Below, piece after piece: positions 1 through 9,876 of a DNA stretch of 64,000 nucleotides. The translations under genes were made by a program, and so were the position numbers. Numbering within the stretch: position 1 is the first letter of the stretch; every line of letters begins with the position of its first letter. The notes beneath the pieces are model-generated. The model searched no databases. It was not told the origin of the DNA and saw only the letters and a program-made list of their open reading frames with translations. This DNA comes from Ophiosphaerella korrae (taxonomy: Eukaryota; Ascomycota; Dothideomycetes; Pleosporales; Phaeosphaeriaceae): contig JALNQF010000098.1 of NCBI GenBank assembly GCA_028456385.1, forward strand, positions 62,001 to 126,000, read 5' to 3'.

Positions 1-881
1 GCAGATGCTATATTGTCAACACGGGGCGGAGGTATCGCGATGCCAGCATGAGCTCCGAAGACTGGTGGTCGAATATGGCGACGTGGCTCAGTTTGTAGAG
101 CACGAGGTTGGACTTCGAGGAACGTGTAGGATGGGCCCCCAGGGTGAAGCACAGGGTCCGTGAAGTATCCTTGTAGATGGAGCACAGGAGACTCGCGATT
201 TTGGGGCGTGGTTTGATCGAGCACTGGATGCGAGGAAGATGCAGGGGAAGACGCGTTTTCAGAGGCACCCTTTACACGGCCCTTTCTTGGCTTACCACCT
301 CCACGTAATTCCATGTAAACAGGCGAGTTGGCTCGAGATGTTTCTTCCTGTGATTCGGTAGGGTTGGCCGATTCCGTTGATTCTTTATTCAAACGCAGCG
401 AAGGGCGTGAGTGTTGTACTGTGATTCCTCTTGTGTGCTGCTCATCGGAAAGGGGTTGAGCCGCTGGGTCTGTATCACCCGGTCTAAGTCTGAGCGGAAG
501 CTGTACACTCCTTATGGGTGATGATACAGATATGTTTGGTGATTTTGTCTGCCCCTCTTGCCCATGGGGCACAGAGCTTGACACGCTATCAAACCGCTCT
601 CTGGAGCGTGGACGTTGAGGCTCAGCAGGCTCATCGAAATCTTCATCTGTAGAGTAGAAAGCGCGCAGAGGCTGGGGCCGCAGTATCGGGATTTCACCAA
701 GGGCTGTCAAAGCATCTCGAACGGCTCTCTGGGGGCCCCGACGGATGACAAGCGATGCAGGAGAAGTGTGCGATACCCCATGGCGTGGCCCTCTGGGACC
801 CGGTTTGTTTGCCATACGGCGAAACGTCTCTTCGATATCATCGGGTGTGAGGGTAAGCTCTGATGGCCTGAGGCGTAGCAT
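1..881 (-). CDS. Hypothetical Ser/Pro-rich protein, 3' end cut by window edge
   Basis: An open frame runs without a stop from the ATG at 881 to the left edge, giving at least 293 residues. It starts MLRLRPSELTLTPDDIEETF, an acidic-amphipathic N terminus of a kind I associate with unnamed fungal proteins. A long low-complexity stretch rich in Ser, Pro, Thr and Glu follows, with basic patches such as GGGKPRKGRVKG. I see no catalytic motif, membrane segment or signal peptide. The ATG is chosen because an in-frame TGA lies about 25 codons upstream and no other Met intervenes. The gene is divergent from the Pkh kinase and the two share a 0.9 kb upstream region. Function unknown; coding nature is supported by frame length and amino-acid composition only. 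Confidence 0.7.
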   Translation of the reverse strand, partial: MLRLRPSELTLTPDDIEETFRRMANKPGPRGPRHGVSHTSPASLVIRRGPQRAVRDALTALGEIPILRPQPLRAFYSTDEDFDEPAEPQRPRSRERFDSVSSSVPHGQEGQTKSPNISVSSPIRSVQLPLRLRPGDTDPAAQPLSDEQHTRGITVQHSRPSLRLNKESTESANPTESQEETSRANSPVYMELRGGGKPRKGRVKGASENASSPASSSHPVLDQTTPQNRESPVLHLQGYFTDPVLHPGGPSYTFLEVQPRALQTEPRRHIRPPVFGAHAGIAIPPPRVDNIAS

Positions 882-1785
882 GGCTTGTGAGGACACTTGA
901 GCGAATGGAATCAGGTACGAGCAGAAAAGGAATGTTATTAGCAGATGGTCTCAGATGCAGAAGTGGAGGGTTGCAGAGACCATGTCTCCGAGGCCGAGAC
1001 ATGGAGAAGCCACCTGGCGGCATGGCGGTGGCTACTGGGCTGGTGTCTGAGATGGCTGCTCTTTTTGGGAAGGGTAGTTGGTGGTTGGCATGGATGGATG
1101 GCAGGAGAAGAGCACGTGACATGGAGGGAGCTCCTGCCTCCAGCATGCGCAGAGTGGCATCAGAGTATTCTTGCCTCATTGTTTCTGGGACTGGCGAGGA
1201 CTGATGAGCACCTGGTTGCGTGTGCAAGGTGAGCAAGGCCCGTCAGCATGGTTTCTGTGGAGAAGGGTGCTGGTTGGGGAAGGGTGGTGAATGGCGCATG
1301 GCGTGAAGGGTGCGCGAGGCATTGGATATGCTGACTGTGCTGTGCTGGAGGTGCGGCTGACGCATATCTTGAATCACAATGCGAAAGAAGGCCTGGAGGA
1401 AACGAAGCGAACACAAACTGAAAGAGAGGCGAGCAGCCGGCGGTGCAGCCTCGGGGTGGTGTCGTGGTTGGTGCTGCGGCCGCCGGCTTGAGAGCGCGGC
1501 CCGTAAGCGGGCCCATCAGCCAAGACATGGACATCACCAAGCGTCTGCCCCGGTACAGACAGCCGCCTTGCCAACCTCACCGTGCGGTCATCCTGCCCTG
1601 TGAATACTCTGGCCTCTGGGCTCTCCCATGCCTTCTTTGTCTGCTGCACCCGCGCACACCCACCCCGTCGCTTTTGGCGCGCGCTGCAGGCGGTCCCCTT
1701 GCTTGCTGCCCGTCACGTTTCGCTCGTTTACCGCCCGTCGCAGCAGCAGTAGCAGCAGCGGGCTGGCTGTCCAGCGGCTGCCACG
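882..1785. promoter_or_regulatory. Divergent upstream region between hypothetical gene and Pkh kinase
   Basis: This stretch holds the 5' regions of two divergent genes. It contains several overlapping short ORFs on both strands with no recognisable product. The last 100 bp before the kinase ATG are rich in CAG/GCC triplets. I see no clear TATA box. Confidence 0.4.
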
Positions 1786-4484
1786 ATGAATGGCGACCTG
1801 AGCCTGTCGCAGTCCCTTGGCGGACTGCGCATCGCGAACCCAGACGCAGACCGCGCCTCTCCGCCGCCGGCGGCTGAGCAAGCGGCGGAGACGCAGAGCG
1901 CTGCAGCCCGGCCGTCGTCATCGCCCTCGCAAGCCTCATCGTCAGGTACCATCACCGACAAGCAGAAGCCGCCACCGCGGCCCCAGCAGACCCCCCCGCA
2001 GACGTACGCTGAACCACACACGCCGCTGGGCTCTCTAGGCATCGATGCCAATGCCTTTGGCGCCGCCTCCCCGTCCACCTCGCCGGCCGGCCGTCCCTCG
2101 CCGCTGGCCGAAAGCTCGGCGTCATCCTACTCGCCGCATCTCGTCCACCGCCAATCCATGCCCCTCGCCCAGCAGCCCCAGCAACCTCAGCAGCCCCAGA
2201 AGCACGTCGCCTATCCACCCTACGCCGCCGGCCCCATGATGCAGCCACGCAACGGCCCGCCCCCGGGCCCGCCCATGCGCGAACGCCCTGTGTCCACGAG
2301 CATGTACAACCACTCCAACCTGTCTGCCAGCTCGACAGCTGCGCCCGGCACTTACCGATACAACGACGAGACCCTTGCTGGAGACGTCAGGCGCACAAGC
2401 AGCTCTCGGGTCGCACCAGGCACCATGCCGGCGCGCGAGGCGAGCAGACGAGACCCATATCGGCAGTCGGCCCAGATGGGCGCCATCAATGGCCCCCTCC
2501 CCCCACGGCGAAGCTCGCGACGAATACCCATGGACGGCGCGCTTCCCCCCATACCAGGCCAACAGCTGTCCAGCTCACCCTACACAATCGAGGGTGGCCC
2601 ACTATCGAGCAGCGAGGAATGGAAGGACAAGGGGGCAGCCGTAAGCACACGGCAGGAGATGGATCAAAATGGCCGGCCCATCACACGCGTGGTGAAGAAG
2701 GGGGTCAAGGACTTCAATTTTGGCCGAACGCTGGGCGAGGGGTCCTACAGTACCGTCCTCGCTGCAACCGATCGCCAGACGCTGCGCGAGTATGCTATCA
2801 AGGTCCTCGACAAGCGCCACATCATCAAGGAGAAAAAGGTCAAATACGTCAACATTGAAAAGGACACGCTCAACAGATTGACAGAGCATCCCGGCATCGT
2901 TCGCTTGTACTATACTTTCCAGGACGAACGATCGTTGTACTTTGTTCTCGATTTGGCATCTGGCGGCGAATTGCTCGGATTCCTCAAGAAGATGGGCACC
3001 TTTGACGTAGAATGCACTCGCTTCTATGGTGCGCAAATACTCGACGCCATTGACTACATGCATAACAAAGGCGTGATCCACCGAGACTTGAAACCAGAGA
3101 ACGTTTTGCTTGACGACCAAATGCACGTAAAGATTACTGATTTCGGTACTGCAAAGATACTAGAACAGAAGAAACCAAACGGCCTTGGCTCCACAAGCGG
3201 TTCAATGGATGGGTCCGACTCCGATCGAGCACAGTCGTTCGTTGGAACCGCCGAATATGTTTCCCCAGAGCTACTCACGGATAAGAATGCGTGCAAAGCA
3301 AGCGATCTATGGGCATTTGGCTGCATCATATATCAATTACTTGCTGGACGCCCCCCATTCAAAGCTGGGAACGAGTATCAGACATTCCAGAAGATTGTAG
3401 GCTTAGACTACACTTTCCCTGATGGATTCCCACCCCTTGCAAAAGACCTCGTAGAGAGGCTCCTTGTGTTAGATCCCATCACGCGCCTGCCCATGGAACA
3501 TATCAAGAATCATGCTTTTTTTGATGGTGTTGCCTGGGGGAAGGGATTATGGAAACAAAAAGCTCCACGTTTGAAGGCATACAGCCCACCTCCGCAGGAG
3601 CCCATCAAGCTCAATGGTAAGTATCGTCGCCATCATACGGTCCATGCAATCATTAACAATGTAGCCACAGGTCCTTCGACGACAAATCCCACAACTCCAA
3701 GTAGCCGTCCTATGCCGCCCAAGCCAAGGTTGATCACCGAGTTGCCACCACCAAGTCAGCTGGACATTGATTGGTCTCCTGTGCTGACAAAGCGCGACGA
3801 GCGCATTCTCAAACTCGGTAACATGTTTGTCACCCAACATCCACCTGGTCATGTAGTAGGTAGTAAAGAGGAACCTACGGAACAGCCGAAAAAGTTTTCG
3901 CGCTTCTTCGGCGGCAACACAGTGAAAAAAAGGCAAAGGCTAGTAATGATCACCTCCAACGCCCGTGTCTTGATGTGTGCTGCAGGGACGAACGACAAGA
4001 AGCTCAAGGAAGAAGTCTCGCTACTATCAGCAGGTTGTGCTTGGAGATCATATCAAGATGCTAAGGGTCTCACAGCTTGGCTGGTAGAAACAGTATGTTG
4101 ATTCAGTCGCATGTTTTATATTTCCAAACTCTAACATTTCAAAAGCGAGACAAGCAGCTCTTATTCGAAGATCCGAAAAGCACAACAAATGACCCTGACG
4201 GCAGCAAGTATTCTACACAAGAATGGCTTGACAGCATCGAAAATGCACGTGAATATGCCTTGTCACAAAGTATGGCTAGTTCTTACTCCGGAGACGCGGC
4301 ACTGAACGAATTGGGCTCCAGTTTACCAAGCCCCACGAGTACAATAGGTGGCGATTCAGCATTAGAAGGAGTCAATATCCCGACTGCACGCCATCTTCGC
4401 AAGGACCATAGTGATGCCGACTCTATGAAGGGCAGGAAGCGCTTCAGCAAGCGGCACTCTAAAAACGGGCTCGCGAACTTTTGA
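1786..4484 (+). CDS. pkh1: PDK1/Pkh-type AGC protein kinase
   Basis: This is the fungal orthologue of 3-phosphoinositide-dependent kinase 1 (Pkh1/2, Ksg1), which phosphorylates the activation loops of other AGC kinases in sphingolipid and cell-wall signalling. Residues 1-300 are a Pro/Ser/Gln-rich tail. The kinase domain follows, with glycine loop GEGSYS at 317-322, ATP lysine K339, HRDLKPEN with D434, DFG at 452-454, and an activation-loop serine S484 in SFVGTAEY matching PDK1 S241. A C-terminal PH-like domain ends with the final exon. Introns are inferred at 3617-3670 (54 nt, so its retention would not shift the frame) and 4093-4145 (53 nt). The second joins ...WLVET to RDKQLLFEDP. Divergent from the gene on its left. 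Kinase identity is firm; the exact start could lie at a later Met. Confidence 0.93.
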
Positions 4485-4504
4485 GCTTTGGCGTTGAAAG
4501 CGAT

Positions 4505-4550
<46 letters not shown>
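4505..4550 (+). repeat. (ATC)15 microsatellite in the kinase 3' region
   Basis: About fifteen perfect ATC units begin 20 bp after the kinase stop codon, so the repeat probably lies in the 3' UTR. Such tracts vary in length between isolates by slippage. Confidence 0.95.
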
Positions 4551-5736
4551 GCGGGTGTTGAATATCACCAGTCTTTGCGAGTCTTTTGGCCAGATGTATG
4601 TGCAGCAACCCGTTTGGCAGCCAAGCAGCGCCGCTTTTCCCATTGGCAGTACAACCTATCCGTTGAGAAATGTCTGCAGCCAATAATAATTATGTGCGAT
4701 CACCTTGAGGTGGTACTTATGACACCCAACCCCAGTCCATTCACGCATCCATCATCCTAGTGATTGCCATACTAGGAGAAATATAAGCGGAACGAATTCT
4801 TACCAGAAGGCGGCAACAGAATTGCATGCAGTCTTCATGCAGGATCAATCACCATCCAGCAGGGTGGTCTGACCCAAGAACTGTCTTTCACGCTTGAACC
4901 ATCAGTTGAGAAAGGGGATGGTCGGTACATGGCCATCTAAAAATTAGCGCGCTCGACTACTGAAATAAACTATCGGAAGGCTATCCATGTTGTATCAGCT
5001 ACTTCATCCAAAAGCGAGCATTCCTTGAGCATCTGGCAACAAGGTCGTTCGATGCAGAGCTATCACTGACAGATTTCAGTTATCCATAAATCATATCAGA
5101 GAGTAGCACATCGTTACGATTACTTCGGGCTTATCAGCCAATGGGTTAGACCTTGCAATTTCTCTCCCTTTAAATCCGTCCCCACATCATCTCAACTCTC
5201 TTCCCCATACTCATCCAGCGATTGGCGTTTGGGCATATCACAACCTGGGTACCCATTCTCCTCCACCAAACCATCTCCTTTGTTGTTTTCTTTAGGGCAG
5301 CATCCAAGATTTCATATTCCCTGCATCTAGCGCTTCGGTTTCACACACCCTTTCCCCTGCTGTTACTTCTTTTCTTCTTCTTTGTGCACAGTTGGTTAGA
5401 AACAATTAGCGCAAGATCGACAATGGGATTGAACTTTTTTTTTTCTTGTATGTACGGCTATTCTTCGAGGAGAGGTGATTTACCTTAGATTGGGAATTTT
5501 AGGTGGCGTGCTCACTTGACGTAATTACAATAAATGGCATAGTTGGGTGTTTGGATGGAGTTGGTCCTTGTTGTGATATTGAGCTGTTGTGACATCATGA
5601 TGCTATTATCTAATACGGCTAGGGTTTTGTAATTGCCCACATCGAAACCACCACATTCACCCTATACTCATTTGCATGATTACAGCAATTAAGAAATCGC
5701 ACTGGGCATTATTCCTTCGAATATATCTGGGAATAG
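4551..5736. other. Gene-free region
   Basis: No convincing gene is seen. A pyrimidine-rich tract at about 5160-5400 with a TTTAAAT element could be a promoter, but the short ORF after it is compositionally biased and has no recognisable domain. Confidence 0.4.
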
Positions 5737-6553
5737 CTAGGCCCATGTGTCGAGACCTTTAACTAACCCAGTGGGTCCTTTGCTTGGGGCGAGAATTGTG
5801 GCACGCGCGGCCATCATGCCCAGAGCACCTACAACTTGTGCAAGCGTTGACACAAGCAAAACATGCTGTCTTCGTAGCACCTGCATCAGCGCCAGCGCGG
5901 TCCCGACTCCAACTAACATGTCAAGTATACCAAGGTATGACCAAAGAGAACGACTTAAAATCGCAGAGAAGCAGGGAGAGCGGATCACTTGCATCCTGTA
6001 ATCGAGATACCATGATATGGACCAGAAAAGCTGCGCCTAACGTAGGTGTATAATGCACGATGAAGCGAAAGAAAACATGGACAGGAGCCATTACCCATGT
6101 AAAAGAGAGATTGGCGAAAGGTCGTGTGAGGTAGATAAAGGTAAATATAGCAACAGCGACGAGAAGTCTAGTGACAAAGCTGGGAATATGCTGCAAGGCG
6201 AACAGAAAAAGCTAGGATCGGGGTGCCAGCAGTGCAGGAAGCAGATAGGATTGCACGAAGGTTGATCCAACGAAGTGTATCGGCACCGCGCGGCAAATAA
6301 GAGGCCTGTAAAACATAGGTATTGAGCCAAGTTTCTAGTGATAGAGACGAGATAGGCCATTCAAGAGCAAGCGGTAGATATTCACAAGAGAAATCCCCAC
6401 GATGCAAGCTACGATAGCAAACTAATACGACGGGGTGCCTACAGCTTTATGGCCACCAGACGCAATGGACTTCAAAATTCGGTTTCCAGAGTACCAAAGA
6501 AAAGCTTGATATCCGTACTGCAGCCCAGAAATGTACCCAGCCCACAGTATCTA
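5737..6553 (-). pseudogene. Relic of a polytopic membrane protein with in-frame TAG stops
   Basis: On the minus strand one reading frame from 6553 to about 5999 reads as a hydrophobic, membrane-protein-like sequence. Examples are FAIVACIVGISLVNIYRLLL and RLLVAVAIFTFIYLTRPF. It is interrupted by three TAG codons at 6422-6424, 6335-6337 and 6212-6214, all in the same frame. A further hydrophobic segment (LVGVGTALALMQVL) continues to a TAG at 5737 in another frame, so a frameshift or intron lies near 5995. At least four membrane segments can be seen. More stops occur upstream of 6553, so the 5' end is unclear. TAG can arise from CAG by the C-to-T change typical of RIP. I do not recognise the family. 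The main doubt is whether the frame was ever coding. Confidence 0.45.
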
Positions 6554-7041
6554 GCTTCGGTGGCCTCAGCTCCCTAGGGCCCACTATTGCCGATCCCACT
6601 TGCACCCCCCTTGTAGAATGAAAAGTGCCGACTCATACCCTTGTCACTCCCTTCCACGCCTGATCTTGTAGTAGTAGACTCTATGCTATTTTAGTCGTGA
6701 CAAGAAGGAATCTAGTGCTTTTATCTTGAGTTATGTCTACTTAGATATAAGCTTTTGTGTTTCTACAGTGTTGGCACGTGTAACTAAAAGCGGCATGTTC
6801 GGAGAACGGCATGTTTCATTCCACCGCACGCCTAGGCCTAGAAAGTCTATTATCACACTATCTACCAGACGCTTCACAAGCGTGTTAACGCCCCGCCGTG
6901 ATCCTCCGCTGCGATCATCCGCTGCTTCTCGCATGAACTTTTCGGACCGGACGAAAACCTGTCCGCACACTGCCCTTCATAACCTTGAAGCCGAGCAGAC
7001 TCGCATCCCAATAGACATTTTATACCATATATCCTCCCGAG
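6554..7041. other. Region upstream of the ApbA-like gene
   Basis: It holds the degraded 5' part of the membrane-protein relic and the presumed promoter of the next plus-strand gene. No separate gene is seen. Confidence 0.35.
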
Positions 7042-8072
7042 ATGCCAAAGCCTCAGATCCTGATCGTCGGCTGCGGGGCCGTTGGCCTCTCGGCAGGCTA
7101 TTTTCTTTCCTTTGGCGCAGACGTTACCTACCTTGTTCGGCCAGGTCGCAAATCCGCATTCGTGGGACCCAAGAAACTATACTCGTACAAGGACAATGAG
7201 CTCTACACCTTTGCCGATTACTGTGTCATCGAGGACCCATCCGAAGTTTCTGGACAGCAATTCGCATTCGTGTTCGACACGTTAGATGGACATACGGCGC
7301 GTTCGGAAGGTGGCACCAAGACGTTGAGCAAGGTTGGAGCTTTGATCAATGAGGAGCAGAATTCTGAATGTTTCGTCACATATGATGCGGTCGGTTTAGA
7401 TATCGACCAGCATTATGCGACCACCTTAGCCATATCCCCCCCACTCGGCTCATTTCCGTGGCAAGTTTACTAGCTCATCAACCCACGCCTTTGATCTCAA
7501 TTCCACCCAACGCAGATAAAACACTTGTCGAAAAGGCCGACATTCTTTACTCTCATGTCCCGAAGAATATTGGTTTGATGGTGATGAACTCGCAGCCGGC
7601 GCTGGTAAAGAAATTCAAGGACGTATATGAGAAGAATGGACGGCTCAAGATACAGACGGTACCAACCTTCTTCCAGCCGGTCCTTTTGGTTGTATTACTG
7701 CATTTAGTGACTTGGCACATCCAAGGTTGGCCCGAGTTCAAATATTTACGACAGAACAGGGAGCTATGGTCGTTGATGATGCGAGCGCAGAAAGAGATTT
7801 TTACCCTACCGAGGCATGGATGGACGGGCTGGTTGCATTCAATTATGTGGGGGTCGTGGTTGACTGTAAAACTCAACACTATGACGTCTCAAAATTCGCT
7901 GCCTATGCAGTATCACGAGTTCAACAAATTCCATCATGGCGGGAAGGTGAATAGTCAAGATGTCGACTTTATGGTGGAAATACTGGCAGATGGTGAGAAG
8001 AGTGGGCACAAGATGCCTGCCCTACAAGAGCTGATTACAAAGGCGAAAAGTGAAGGTGCTGTTAAATCCTAG
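7042..8072 (+). pseudogene. Ketopantoate reductase (ApbA/PanE)-like gene with one frameshift
   Basis: The first frame starts MPKPQILIVGCGAVGLSAGY, with the GxGxxG NADP-binding Rossmann motif, and runs to about residue 133. From near 7440 the homologous sequence continues in the -1 frame to the stop at 8072. That part contains SLLAHQPTPL, ELWSLMMRAQKE and the conserved C-terminal NKFHHGGKVNSQD. The switch falls at a run of seven C (7436-7442). One extra C there would give a continuous protein of about 343 residues resembling fungal ApbA-family proteins. No GT-AG intron with a suitable phase fits well. The gene is therefore either a young pseudogene or intact with an assembly error in the homopolymer. 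The family normally reduces 2-oxo acids such as ketopantoate, but the fungal subgroup has no settled substrate. Confidence 0.75.
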
Positions 8073-8678
8073 GATAGGTCCTACAGTGACCAAAAGGGTT
8101 GATAAATTGCCGCAGTAAGGTAGAGATGCTTGAGTTGTACGTTGACATCCAAAGGCCGGCGCTGGCGCAGGTTGCAAATTGGTACTCTTCATAAAAACAA
8201 GTTCATAGTCCCACCCGGTTATTTCTAGTGCTAAATCATACAACATAGGTGTTCGAAGGATGCTCTCACGAGAAGAAAGCTACCCGTGTGTTGGCCATGG
8301 AGCCTTCAAGATCGAAGTTTGTAGTGTAATATGTGTGTTTTCCCTTGCGTTTACTCCAAGTCGAAGTGTGTTACATGTAGTTAGTTTATCTGCTTAATCA
8401 GCGTACGGGTGGGCTAGTAATCAAATGGACAACCACTTGCAATTCTCTGCTGTTATGTATTTTTGGTCGAGGCAAACCAATTTTAGAAGCGATTGCATCG
8501 TCCACTTTCTACCTACCAATAGATTACCCAGATTCATACTACCGAGGCCCTAATTGAACGAAAGTATCGAATCATGTGTTTATCCCAGCATTTGAGCCTC
8601 AGTGGATGCCTGGTGATATCATATGATACTACATCGTCATTCCTCCAGCTGCACTTTGCTCCCGATTCTGCAGAACTC
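8073..8678. other. Gene-free region
   Basis: No gene or RNA is seen between the ApbA-like gene and the next relic. Confidence 0.4.
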
Positions 8679-9232
8679 ACGGGTCACAACAAACCCCGCC
8701 TCCAGCTCGCTCTTTACGCGCGACCAAAATACCCGGGCTCTTACCACTACGCACTCTTCGTTTCTCCGAACGGCACCAAAGGACTACCCGCCAATTCAGC
8801 GGCCAAACACCACATGAAGAACACTCTAAATCGTTTCCAGCGCGGTCACACAACCCTGGCGTTACGGAAGTCTTGCTTTTTCAGATGTCGAGGCAGGACA
8901 ACTACTACTTGTCGGCATCATCATAGCTAAAAGCCAGCGCCCCTGATAGGCTTGAAGCAGTTCTTGGAGCCGTACCCGTCTATCAGGTCGATGATTCAAA
9001 TCAGACTGAAGCCCACAAATTCAGTTGTTGAATGTGGGCTCAGCCTGCTCTGGAAGAACTGAGGAGGCACGATGTGATAACTCATTTTGAGGATCGGGAG
9101 GAGGTTCATAGGAGGGCGTTGAGTTTTGTAAATGAGAAGATGAAGGAGGGAAGATGGGGGAGTAATTGGGAATGGAGGCCGGGGGTACCGTTGTTAGATT
9201 TATGCAATAGAGAAGCGACTGTCGAGTGGTGA
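8679..9232 (+). pseudogene. Relic of a small conserved fungal protein of unknown function
   Basis: Three frames hold consecutive parts of one protein. Frame one (8691 on) reads KPRLQLALYARPKYPGSYHY. The second, from about 8836, reads PWRYGSLAFSDVEAGQLLLV. The third, from about 8930, reads APDRLEAVLGAVPVYQVDD and goes on to WAQPALEELRRHDVITHFED. An in-frame TGA at 9029-9031 interrupts the third part. The order and spacing match, from memory, a family of roughly 150-190 residue ascomycete proteins without a name. There are thus two frameshifts and one stop, and no start Met directly precedes the conserved N terminus. The junctions carry no usable GT-AG sites, so introns do not explain the shifts. 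Coding relic is likely; function unknown. Confidence 0.72.
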
Positions 9233-9876
9233 ACATGAAGCCAGTGCTGAAGCCAGTGTTTGTAGATTAGATGGCTCTAATCCTCACAAATTAAGACGTG
9301 TTGCCGTCATAGCGATCTTGCCCTCGGCGAACCCTCTAACAGGAGTTGTGGGTATTATTCTTCTTTCGCAATTGAAACAATAAATATACCTTTTCCTGTT
9401 TTTATTATCCATGAAGTACTATAAAAATACTTCAGAATTTTCCTGTTCAATCATGAATTAGTTGAAGCATTAACCCATTTCAGTCAATTTCATAATCACT
9501 ACATGTGCATCACGTCACAACACATCAAGACAAGTCATCCAGGCGTACTATATCAATTCAAACTTCGCCAATTAATCCCACTACTTCTGAAATCTAATCA
9601 CACACGGCTATATTATACACATCGTCGAATGAAATAAAGAAATACTTTTTGCACAAAAACTCCGGAAATATGCACCATCAGCGCGAACATGCCCCTTTAC
9701 ATCAATCTTGCAAGGCGTGCAGCGCGCTCCGCGATTCTGTCCATGTGTCATGCAACTCCCAATCCACTCGCTCGCGACGATCTGTGCCGTTTAAAATCAT
9801 CAGCCCACACCCAGACTGCTTGTACCTCAGCACGCCACCTGTCCTGTACTAGCGTCAATTCGGCTTGTACCTGTTC
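9233..9876. other. AT-rich gene-free region
   Basis: An AT-rich stretch lies between the relic and the 3' end of the nucleoporin gene. No gene is seen. Confidence 0.4.

Noticed and set aside
5222..5488. Phe/Leu-rich 88-codon plus-strand ORF resembling a membrane peptide
   Set aside because: Composition comes from a pyrimidine-rich tract and the frame does not start with ATG.
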